Below are positions 33,561 through 40,837 of a stretch of 64,000 nucleotides of DNA, in pieces. Source of the stretch: Anderseniella sp963700895 (lineage in GTDB: Bacteria > Pseudomonadota > Alphaproteobacteria > Rhizobiales > Aestuariivirgaceae); assembly GCA_963700895.1 (NCBI GenBank), contig CAVOZI010000002.1, forward strand, positions 62,001 to 126,000. Reading direction: 5' to 3'. The position numbers and the translations under genes are program-made. Positions within the stretch are counted from its first letter, which is position 1. Each line of letters starts with the position of its first letter. The notes under the pieces are model-generated. The model was not told where the DNA came from. It worked only from the letters and a program-made list of their open reading frames with translations, and made no database searches.

Positions 33561-34076
33561 TCAGTTGCCGGCCAGAAATGCAGCGACACGAGTGCGAACT
33601 TCCTGTCCTACCTGCTGAGCTGCCTGCTCCTCGGCGTTCACCCGCGCCTGGACGTTCGAGAACGACGCATTCAACCGGTCATAGGGTACGCGGCTGAACG
33701 CCTTGCCGGAAAAAACCGGTTGTTGCGATGTCATGTCTATCAGCTGGAAATCTGCCGACAGATTGTAGGCCAGCCGCCGGTGCACCGTGTCTGAGGCGTC
33801 AATCAGCGTCTGTGAACTGCCATTGGCCACGAGACGCAGTACGTACCTGTCTTCTGCAGTGGTGCCAGCCGGACGGATGGACCGCACGATCTCGTTGCGG
33901 ACCAACTGCCCGACGCGAGTCGACTGCGGCTGCACCGAAACCGACGCAAGTTCCTCTACAACAGAAGAGCCATCAGCCCGCGTTGCATAAAGGGGCTGGT
34001 AGCCGCAGCCCTGCAACAGGACCGCGCCCAGCAAAACTGCGCAGGTGGCCGCTCTCGTGTAGTTCATCTTCCTCAT
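33561..34076 (-). CDS. lptE: LPS-assembly lipoprotein LptE
   Basis: The outer-membrane lipoprotein that plugs the LptD barrel and helps insert lipopolysaccharide. The 171 residues start with a lipoprotein signal peptide and lipobox (LLQGCGYQPLY, lipidated Cys24). They continue with SDTVHRRLAYNLSADFQLID and a C-terminal stretch typical of alphaproteobacterial LptE. Its ATG overlaps the leuS stop by 4 bases. This implies a Gram-negative outer membrane with LPS. Confidence 0.9.
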   Translation of the reverse strand: MRKMNYTRAATCAVLLGAVLLQGCGYQPLYATRADGSSVVEELASVSVQPQSTRVGQLVRNEIVRSIRPAGTTAEDRYVLRLVANGSSQTLIDASDTVHRRLAYNLSADFQLIDMTSQQPVFSGKAFSRVPYDRLNASFSNVQARVNAEEQAAQQVGQEVRTRVAAFLAGN

Positions 34077-36682
34077 GCAGCAACAATATTGACCAGCTTG
34101 TCCGGAACGACAATCACTTTCCGAATCACCAAACCATCAAGGCTCCTCACAACACTCTCGTGCCGCAGGCATGCGACTTCAACCGCTTCGCGCGTGAGTC
34201 CCTTGTCCAATCTGAGTTCAGCCCGCTTCTTGCCGTTCACCTGCACCACAACAGTAACCTGATCCGACACCAGCAGGGAAGGGTCATGCAACGGCCACGG
34301 GGCCTCGCAAACCAGCCCCTCACGGCCCAGTACCTGCCAGCATTCTTCCGCAAGATGCGGCATCATCGGTGCAAACAGCTGAACAAGTGCTGTTACAGCC
34401 TCCAGCTGCGCAACTCGGATGGCCTTGCTCTCCGCGCCGGGCGCGGACAGCGACGCACCAATCGCATTGACCAGTTCATACAACCGGGCGATCGCCCGAT
34501 TGAAGCGCAAGGCGCCAATGTCGTCGCCAACTGCGGCAATCGCCATATGCGTCGACCGGCGAAGGTCCAATGCAGGCCCAGCCGCCGCAGCCTTCGACAA
34601 GTCATCCGAACCGGCGGACACTTCGAATGCCGATACTTCGCCAACCATGCGCCAGATGCGCTGAACAAACCGCCAGGCGCCGAGAACACCCGCCTCGGTC
34701 CATTCGATATCGCGTTCAGGCGGGGTGTCAGACAGCATGAACCAACGAGCTGTATCTGCACCGTACTTCTCGATGATGTCATCCGGGTCGATAACGTTCT
34801 TCTTCGACTTTGACATCTTCTCTGCTGGTGCAGCGACAACCGGCTGGCCAGTGGCAATCTCGACCCAGCTGTCGCCCTCTCGTGTTACCTGCGTCGGCAT
34901 CAGCCACTCGCCAGTCGACGACTTGTATGTCTCGTGGATGACCATGCCCTGAGTAAAGAGCGACTTGAAAGGCTCCTCAATATCGAGGTGCCCGGTGATC
35001 TTCATGGCGCGGGCAAAGAACCGGGAGTACAGCAAGTGCAGAATGGCGTGCTCGATGCCACCGATATACTGATCCACTGGCATCCAGTAATTCGCTGCGT
35101 CCCTGTCGACCGGGACGTTCGCATCCGGTGAACAGAATCGGGCGTAGTACCAGGACGAGTCGATAAACGTGTCGAACGTATCCGTTTCGCGCCGCGCTGG
35201 CCGATGGCATTTCGGACACGAAACGGACTTCCACGCGTCATTCCGGTCCAGCGGATTGCCCGGCTTGTCGAAGGTGACATCCTCCGGCAACACTACCGGC
35301 AATTCCTCCATCGGCACTTCCACAACGCCACAATCATCGCAATGAATGAACGGGATTGGACAACCCCAGTACCGCTGTCGCGAAACCCCCCAGTCCCTCA
35401 ATCTGAAATTGGTGGTCCGTTGCCCAATGCCCATCGCCTCGAAACGTGAGGCGACTTCCTCCTTGGCCTGTTCAACCGACATGCCGTTAAGGAAGTCCGA
35501 ATTGATAAGGTGGACCGCCGCATGATCCTTTTCGAGCAGAGCCTCACGGCCGATCTCGACGTCTTCTGCGCCCTTGCGCGCCACGACCGGGATGACGCCG
35601 AGCCCGTACTTCCGTGCAAAATCCAGGTCGCGCTGGTCATGGGCTGGACAGCCGAACACAGCGCCTTCGCCATAACCCATCAACACGAAATTGGCGGCAT
35701 AGACCGGCAATCTCCGTGAAGGGTCGAACGGGTGGCGGGCGAACAGCCCAAGTGGAATGCCCTTCTTCTCGGCCCGTTCAATTGCTTCCTCGCTAGTCCC
35801 CAGAGAGGCGCATTCCTTCCGAAAGGCTGCAATCTTCGACGATACTTCGGCCGCCTTGCGCGTGAGTTCATGATCAGCGGATATGGCGCAGAAGCTGGCG
35901 CCGAAGATGGTGTCGTGCCGGGTGGTATACACGGTCAACCGATCATCCAGCAGGTTGCCCTCCGCATCCTCCAGCGCGAAGGAAAAGCGAAGCCCCTCGG
36001 ACTTGCCGATCCAGTTCCTCTGCATGAGGCGAACTTTTTCAGGCCAGTCGGTCAATGTGTCCAATGCCGACAGCAGTTCCTCGGAAAAATCCGAGATCTT
36101 GAGGAACCACTGTGCCAGCTCACGCTTCTCGACCGGCGCACCGGACCGCCAGCCCTTGCCGTCGATCACCTGCTCGTTGGCCAGTACTGTCTGGTCTACC
36201 GGGTCCCAGTTGACGACCGACACCTTCCGCTCCACCAGACCTGCCCGATAGAACTCGATGAACATGCGCTGTTCATGGCCATAGTAGGAGGGGTCGCAGG
36301 TGGCAAATTCACGCGACCAATCAATGGCGAGGCCCATGGACTTCAGCTGAGCCCGCATGGTGGCGATATTGTCATAGGTCCACCTGCCTGGGTGAACGTT
36401 GCGCTCCATGGCTGCATTCTCGGCGGGCATGCCAAACGCATCCCAACCCATGGGATGCAGCACATTGTACCCGCAGGCCTTGCGGTAGCGGGCTATCACG
36501 TCACCCATCGTGTAGTTGCGAACGTGACCCATGTGGATGCGCCCGGAGGGATACGGGAACATCTCCAGCACGTAGTACTTCGGCTTGCTGGACTCGTTGC
36601 TGGCGACGAAGCTGCCGGAACCTTCCCAGGCTTTCTGCCATTTGGGCTCGGCGATCTTCGGATTGTAGCGCTCGCTGGACAT
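34073..36682 (-). CDS. leuS: Leucyl-tRNA synthetase
   Basis: Charges tRNA-Leu. From the ATG at 36682 it is 869 residues. The class I motif appears as PYPSGRIHMGHVRNYT, then HPMGWDAFGMPAENAA, and the CP1 editing domain (TVYTTRHDTIFGASF). The zinc-ribbon-like segments CDDCG and CPKCHRPARRETDTFDTFIDSSWYY come next, then the KMSKS loop in AEKMSKSKKNVIDPD. An in-frame ATG at 36709 is less likely. It diverges from yggS. Confidence 0.98.
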   Translation of the reverse strand: MSSERYNPKIAEPKWQKAWEGSGSFVASNESSKPKYYVLEMFPYPSGRIHMGHVRNYTMGDVIARYRKACGYNVLHPMGWDAFGMPAENAAMERNVHPGRWTYDNIATMRAQLKSMGLAIDWSREFATCDPSYYGHEQRMFIEFYRAGLVERKVSVVNWDPVDQTVLANEQVIDGKGWRSGAPVEKRELAQWFLKISDFSEELLSALDTLTDWPEKVRLMQRNWIGKSEGLRFSFALEDAEGNLLDDRLTVYTTRHDTIFGASFCAISADHELTRKAAEVSSKIAAFRKECASLGTSEEAIERAEKKGIPLGLFARHPFDPSRRLPVYAANFVLMGYGEGAVFGCPAHDQRDLDFARKYGLGVIPVVARKGAEDVEIGREALLEKDHAAVHLINSDFLNGMSVEQAKEEVASRFEAMGIGQRTTNFRLRDWGVSRQRYWGCPIPFIHCDDCGVVEVPMEELPVVLPEDVTFDKPGNPLDRNDAWKSVSCPKCHRPARRETDTFDTFIDSSWYYARFCSPDANVPVDRDAANYWMPVDQYIGGIEHAILHLLYSRFFARAMKITGHLDIEEPFKSLFTQGMVIHETYKSSTGEWLMPTQVTREGDSWVEIATGQPVVAAPAEKMSKSKKNVIDPDDIIEKYGADTARWFMLSDTPPERDIEWTEAGVLGAWRFVQRIWRMVGEVSAFEVSAGSDDLSKAAAAGPALDLRRSTHMAIAAVGDDIGALRFNRAIARLYELVNAIGASLSAPGAESKAIRVAQLEAVTALVQLFAPMMPHLAEECWQVLGREGLVCEAPWPLHDPSLLVSDQVTVVVQVNGKKRAELRLDKGLTREAVEVACLRHESVVRSLDGLVIRKVIVVPDKLVNIVAA

Positions 36683-36772
36683 TAGTGTGATATGCCTGCT
36701 GATATTCACAATTTCAGACGCGATGCAGTATCAGGAAGCACTCGCACGGGCAAGCCGGACCACCGAGGAATG

Positions 36773-37447
36773 ATGACCGCAGACGACTCCAGCAGGCAAC
36801 GATACCTTGAAGTAACCGCACGAATAGAAGCTGCCGCCAGGCGGGCTGGCCGCGATCCGGCCGGGATCACGCTCGTTGCCGTATCCAAAACATTCGACGC
36901 TGATCACATCGTTCCGGTTCTCGACATACCGCACCGGGTATTCGGCGAGAACCGGGTGCAGGAATCCCATGGCAAATGGCCACAGCTGAAGAGCCGTTAT
37001 CCAGATACGGTGCTGCACCTCATCGGTCCGCTGCAGACAAACAAGACGCGCGAGGCCGTCGAACTGTTCGATTGCATAGAAACTCTCGATCGCGAAAAAC
37101 TGGCGCGCACCCTTGCCAAGGAAATTGCTGCGGCCGGCAAGTCGCCTGAATTGTTCATTCAGGTCAACACGGGACTGGAACCACAGAAAGCCGGCGTCCT
37201 GCCACAGGACGTCGACCAATTCGTGCAAAACTGCCGCAGCACCTATGAGCTGCCTGTCTCAGGCCTGATGTGCATTCCCCCGGCAGATGAGGAGCCGTCG
37301 CTCCACTTCGCCCTGCTTGCAAAGTTGGCAAAGCGCAACGGCCTTCCAAAACTCAGCATGGGCATGAGCGGAGACTTCGAAACCGCCATCGAACTGGGCG
37401 CAACGCATGTGCGAGTCGGCAGCGCCATATTCGGCTCCAGAACCTAG
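36773..37447 (+). CDS. YggS/PROSC-family PLP-binding protein
   Basis: A 224-residue single-barrel protein that carries pyridoxal phosphate on the lysine of LVAVSKTFDADHI and helps keep PLP balance; it has no known catalytic reaction. Family blocks seen: FGENRVQE, LHLIGPLQTNK, LFIQVNTGLEPQKAGV, SGLMCIPP, LSMGMSGDFETAIELGATHVRVGSAIFG. The ATG at 36773 is preferred because GAGG lies four bases before it; the frame is open upstream. Its TAG overlaps the stop of the convergent L,D-transpeptidase gene within a CTAG. Confidence 0.95.
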   Translation: MTADDSSRQRYLEVTARIEAAARRAGRDPAGITLVAVSKTFDADHIVPVLDIPHRVFGENRVQESHGKWPQLKSRYPDTVLHLIGPLQTNKTREAVELFDCIETLDREKLARTLAKEIAAAGKSPELFIQVNTGLEPQKAGVLPQDVDQFVQNCRSTYELPVSGLMCIPPADEEPSLHFALLAKLAKRNGLPKLSMGMSGDFETAIELGATHVRVGSAIFGSRT

Positions 37448-37977
37448 CGGGCGCCTAACCAGGGCACGACCAATTTTGTCTGCGTAGTCCACCCCTGAAG
37501 CAGATGCAGCAGATGGTTGCGACGGAACGCGATGCAGCCTGCGGTGGCCCTGCCGTCGGGATGTTGCAGGTGGATGAAGACGGCGCTGCCCTGCCCCGCC
37601 ACTACCGGGTCCTGATTGTGACTCAACACGACCAACAGGTCGTAGACCGAATCATCCCGCCAAAGCCGCTCATGGCTGCCGGCAAAGGGCAGACGCACCG
37701 GTTTGTTGTAGTGACGAGACCCGGCATCGTCACACCAGCCATGATCTCGTTTGATGACAAATACCGGCAAACCGGTGCGGGGTCTTGCCATGCGGTCCGC
37801 GCGATAAAGCAGATAGTGCAGTGACCACACACCGGCGGGTGTGGCGCCATCGCCTTCACGCTTGTTCAGTTTGATTCCGGATGGTCCAAGGCAGCATGGA
37901 TAGATCAAAGTGCCGTACTGAGCGGCCGCCTGATGACCATTGACGGGAATATGACGGATCACCACCTCATGAATCAT
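37444..37977 (-). CDS. L,D-transpeptidase (YkuD) family protein
   Basis: A 177-residue protein with a YkuD-type catalytic region: His in VFIHLQHPDGRATAGCIAF, with the nucleophile cysteine in TAGCIAF. GDGATPAGVWSLHYLLYRADR is the typical substrate-side block of the cytoplasmic or periplasmic single-domain YkuD proteins. Family members cross-link peptidoglycan through meso-DAP. No signal peptide is evident, so its location is unclear. It diverges from the response regulator gene across 89 bases. Confidence 0.82.
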   Translation of the reverse strand: MIHEVVIRHIPVNGHQAAAQYGTLIYPCCLGPSGIKLNKREGDGATPAGVWSLHYLLYRADRMARPRTGLPVFVIKRDHGWCDDAGSRHYNKPVRLPFAGSHERLWRDDSVYDLLVVLSHNQDPVVAGQGSAVFIHLQHPDGRATAGCIAFRRNHLLHLLQGWTTQTKLVVPWLGAR

Positions 37978-38066
37978 TGTGTTCTTCCGTGAACCGGCTT
38001 GGGCTTTGCAAAGCGCTGCCGGACAACTAAACTCCGACCACCGGAAATTGATGCGAACATGCGGAC

Positions 38067-38753
38067 ATGAGCAAGAAAAAGAAATTACTGATCGTCGATG
38101 ATGACGATGCGCTTCGCGAAACGATCGCCGAGCAGTTCGCGCTGCATGATGATTTTGCCGTCACCGCACTTGCAGGCGGACTAGCCGCAGTCAACCATCT
38201 CAAGACAGAGCTCGTTGATCTGGTCATTCTGGATGTGAACATGCCTGATCTTGATGGCCGCGAGGCGTGCAAGATCATGCGGAAGAACGGCTACCGTGGT
38301 CCGGTCATCATGTTGACGGCCGAGACGTCCGATGCCGACACCATTCTGGGGCTTGATGCAGGCGCCAACGACTACGTCACAAAACCGTTCAAGTTTGCCG
38401 TATTGCTCGCCAGGATACGCGCGCAGCTGCGCCAGCACGAGCAAAGTGAAGACGCCGTCTTCAAGATCGGACCCTACACCTTCAAGCCAAGCGCCAAACT
38501 GCTGCTGCAGGAAGACAACCGCAAGATCAGGCTGACCGAAAAGGAAACGGCCATACTGAAGTTTCTTTACCGAGCCGGCGACAAGGTGGTGGGCAGAGAT
38601 GTCTTGCTACATGAAGTTTGGGGTTACAACGCCGGCGTGACAACCCACACGCTCGAGACACATATCTATCGCCTCCGCCAGAAAATCGAAGTCGATCCTT
38701 CGCACACCCAGTTGCTGGTTACCGAAGCTGGCGGATACAAGCTGGTTCCGTAA
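38067..38753 (+). CDS. Orphan OmpR-family response regulator, possible CenR orthologue
   Basis: A 228-residue two-domain regulator. The receiver has the acidic cluster DDDD at 11-14, phospho-acceptor Asp56, Thr84 and Lys106. The C-terminal winged helix is the OmpR/PhoB type (LTEKETAILKFLYRAGDKVVGRDVLLHEVWGYN, then THTLETHIYRLRQKIE). No histidine kinase gene is adjacent. Its place a few genes from parAB and leuS resembles, from memory, the place of the essential envelope regulator CenR in Caulobacter. This assignment is inference and needs a phylogeny. Confidence 0.88.
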   Translation: MSKKKKLLIVDDDDALRETIAEQFALHDDFAVTALAGGLAAVNHLKTELVDLVILDVNMPDLDGREACKIMRKNGYRGPVIMLTAETSDADTILGLDAGANDYVTKPFKFAVLLARIRAQLRQHEQSEDAVFKIGPYTFKPSAKLLLQEDNRKIRLTEKETAILKFLYRAGDKVVGRDVLLHEVWGYNAGVTTHTLETHIYRLRQKIEVDPSHTQLLVTEAGGYKLVP

Positions 38754-38781
38754 TTGGCCGCTGCATCAATGTGGGCTTGAC

Positions 38782-39270
38782 ATGAACATCCGTGCCGCAG
38801 TCGACCTGCTCAAGCAGATTCCGCTGTTTGCTGGCGTCGACGAGGCTCATTTGCAGACGCTGCTTTTTTCTTCTGATGAACTGCTTGTGCCACAAGGGCG
38901 CACGATGTTCGAAGCCGGGGATCCGGCAACCAGCGCCATCGTGATTACCAGCGGAGAGGCTGTCGTGCATGATGGACAGACCGGCAGCGTGCTGGCCCTG
39001 GCGGGTCCCGGATCCATGTTCGGTGAACAATCAATGATCGCCGGACTGCCGCGGCAGGTAACAGTAAACGCCAAGACCGAGGTTGAGGCAGTCGTCGTGG
39101 AGCAAGCGGTCTTCCTGCGCCTGTGCGCCGAGTTTCCGGAGGTTGGCATGCAGGTACTTGACGTGCTCAGCCGGCAGTTGGGCGAGAGCTCAGATGCCCT
39201 TGCAGATGTGCAGGAACACTTTCAGGTCCAGCCCGTAGACGAATTACTGAAGCCGAAGACTGAAACCTGA
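38782..39270 (+). CDS. Stand-alone cyclic nucleotide-binding domain protein
   Basis: A 162-residue protein consisting of a Crp-like cNMP-binding barrel (IPLFAGVDEAHLQTLL, LVPQGRTMFEAGDPATSAIVITSGEAVV, then the phosphate-binding cassette-like MFGEQSMIAGLPRQVTVNAKT). After a helix the protein ends without a helix-turn-helix, so it is not a Crp-type transcription factor. It follows the response regulator after 28 bases and is probably co-transcribed with it, which hints at a shared pathway. The ligand is unknown. Confidence 0.85.
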   Translation: MNIRAAVDLLKQIPLFAGVDEAHLQTLLFSSDELLVPQGRTMFEAGDPATSAIVITSGEAVVHDGQTGSVLALAGPGSMFGEQSMIAGLPRQVTVNAKTEVEAVVVEQAVFLRLCAEFPEVGMQVLDVLSRQLGESSDALADVQEHFQVQPVDELLKPKTET

Positions 39271-39272
39271 CG

Positions 39273-40076
39273 CTATCCGGGCACAACAATGTCGAGCAAC
39301 ACCGGCACGTGGTCCGACGGACGGTCCCAGCCCCGTGCTTCGCGAACAATTTCGGTGTTGGTGCATAGATGGGCCATCTCCTCGGGCACCCAGATATGGT
39401 CGAGCCTGCGTCCCTTGTCCGCCGTGTCCCAGTCACGTGACCGGTAACTCCACCATGAATAGAGCCGCTCAGGTTCGGGATACTTTGCCCGCACCGGATC
39501 ATGCAATCCGCACGACGTCATCAGGCCGGTCAGCTTTTCCGTTTCGACAGGCGTGTGGGATACGACCTTGAGCAGCTGCTTGTGAGACCAGACATCGGTT
39601 TCGAGTGGCGCAATATTGAAGTCGCCGGCGAGAATGTGCCGCCCTGTGCCGGAAGCCGTCAAGGCAGCGGCCCACAGCTTCATTTCGTCAACGAATTGAA
39701 GTTTGTGGGCAAACTTCACGTTTATCGATGGATCTGGTTCATCTCCGCCGGCTGGCACATACAGGCTGTGGATGACGAGTCCGGAATTGGTGAGTTGAAC
39801 ACTGACATGACGGCCATCATTACGGTTGCAGAACGAATGAACTTGCTGACCTTCAATTGGGTGGCGGGACACGATGGCCACACCATGATGACCGGTGTAA
39901 CCGTTCTCGGCTATGTGGCCGTACCCAGCCTGCCGGAACGCGGCGGCCGGAAACTGTCCACGGGGACACTTGGTTTCCTGAAGGCAAAGGACATCGGGCC
40001 GCCATGTTTCGAGAAATCTCGTCACCAGTCCGATACGCAATCGCACCGAGTTTATGTTCCAGGTAGCAACCCGCAC
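39273..40076 (-). CDS. xth: Exodeoxyribonuclease III
   Basis: AP endonuclease and 3'-5' exonuclease of base-excision repair. The 267 residues show the EEP-fold motifs: ATWNINSVR, LQETKCPRGQFP with the metal-binding Glu, YVPAGGDE, LAGDFNIAPLETDVW, RRLDHIWVPEE and SDHVPVLLDI with the catalytic Asp-His. It lies 8 bases after lolA on the same strand, and its stop is two bases from the stop of the convergent cNMP-binding gene. Confidence 0.96.
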   Translation of the reverse strand: MRVATWNINSVRLRIGLVTRFLETWRPDVLCLQETKCPRGQFPAAAFRQAGYGHIAENGYTGHHGVAIVSRHPIEGQQVHSFCNRNDGRHVSVQLTNSGLVIHSLYVPAGGDEPDPSINVKFAHKLQFVDEMKLWAAALTASGTGRHILAGDFNIAPLETDVWSHKQLLKVVSHTPVETEKLTGLMTSCGLHDPVRAKYPEPERLYSWWSYRSRDWDTADKGRRLDHIWVPEEMAHLCTNTEIVREARGWDRPSDHVPVLLDIVVPG

Positions 40077-40084
40077 CGGACGGC

Positions 40085-40750
40085 CTAGCGATCGGAACCG
40101 GCGCTGCCTGCTCTTGAACGCTGGACAATGAACAGTTTCGGGCTAGGTTCGGCGGTCTTGTCGATGTTTGACAATTCAACGCTGGTGCGCTGGCCCTTGC
40201 CGTCGACAATGATCCACTGCACCAGTTCGTTGTTGGCGCGATCGAAAACCATGGTCAATTGACCTGCCACGAGCTGATCCTTCTCTTGCATGGTAATCGC
40301 GGATAGCGTTTCCGTGTGCTCAACGTTCAGGATGACGGCCTGTTCAAACAGGTTGACCTGGTCAGCCAGCACCAGCTTCAACGGGGTCGTCGACAAGGGG
40401 TACTGGTCATCACTTTTGCGTTCGGTATTCTTTACGGTCACCCAGTTTCCGTCTGACACTACGAGCAGGGGGCTGGGCGGCGCGTATTCAAAGCGCATCT
40501 TGCCCGGCTTGGCGATGTAGAAGATGCCATTGGCAACCTGACCACGCGGGCTGATCTGGGTGAACTCGCCACTCAGGTTGCGGATCTGGTTGAGATAGTC
40601 ATTCAGCTGCGTCAGCGCGACCTTGTCCTCGTCGGTCAGCTGGGCATTCGCAAATGCACTCCCCCCGGTCGTGCCCGGTAGCACATTCATCGCCGGAGCC
40701 AGCAGAAGTGCGGCTGCAAGGGCGGCGAGGATGGCGGTACGTCTGATCAT
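40085..40750 (-). CDS. lolA: LolA-family outer-membrane lipoprotein carrier protein
   Basis: A periplasmic carrier that takes lipoproteins from the LolCDE complex to the outer membrane. From the ATG at 40750 the protein has 221 residues with a Sec signal peptide (IRRTAILAALAAALLLAPAM). The half-barrel follows: LNQIRNLSGEFTQISPRGQVANGIFYIAKPGKMRFEY and PLLVVSDGNWVTV. The ftsK-lolA order is also seen in other Proteobacteria. The start at 40750 is chosen because the signal peptide begins there; upstream in-frame codons lie in the ftsK-lolA gap. Confidence 0.93.
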   Translation of the reverse strand: MIRRTAILAALAAALLLAPAMNVLPGTTGGSAFANAQLTDEDKVALTQLNDYLNQIRNLSGEFTQISPRGQVANGIFYIAKPGKMRFEYAPPSPLLVVSDGNWVTVKNTERKSDDQYPLSTTPLKLVLADQVNLFEQAVILNVEHTETLSAITMQEKDQLVAGQLTMVFDRANNELVQWIIVDGKGQRTSVELSNIDKTAEPSPKLFIVQRSRAGSAGSDR

Positions 40751-40837
40751 CGATTCACTCCTGCGGGACCAGCTGTCAGGTCCATGTTTCGCGTACATCT
40801 TGTCTGCCGTCAACGCGGCGATATTGCGGCGCCCGGA

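Noticed and set aside
33728..34813. 361-codon plus-strand frame across lptE and leuS
   Set aside because: It is a shadow of two well-supported minus-strand genes and resembles no family.
35732..36685. 317-codon plus-strand frame antisense to leuS
   Set aside because: LeuS motifs are intact on the minus strand; the antisense frame shows no domain.
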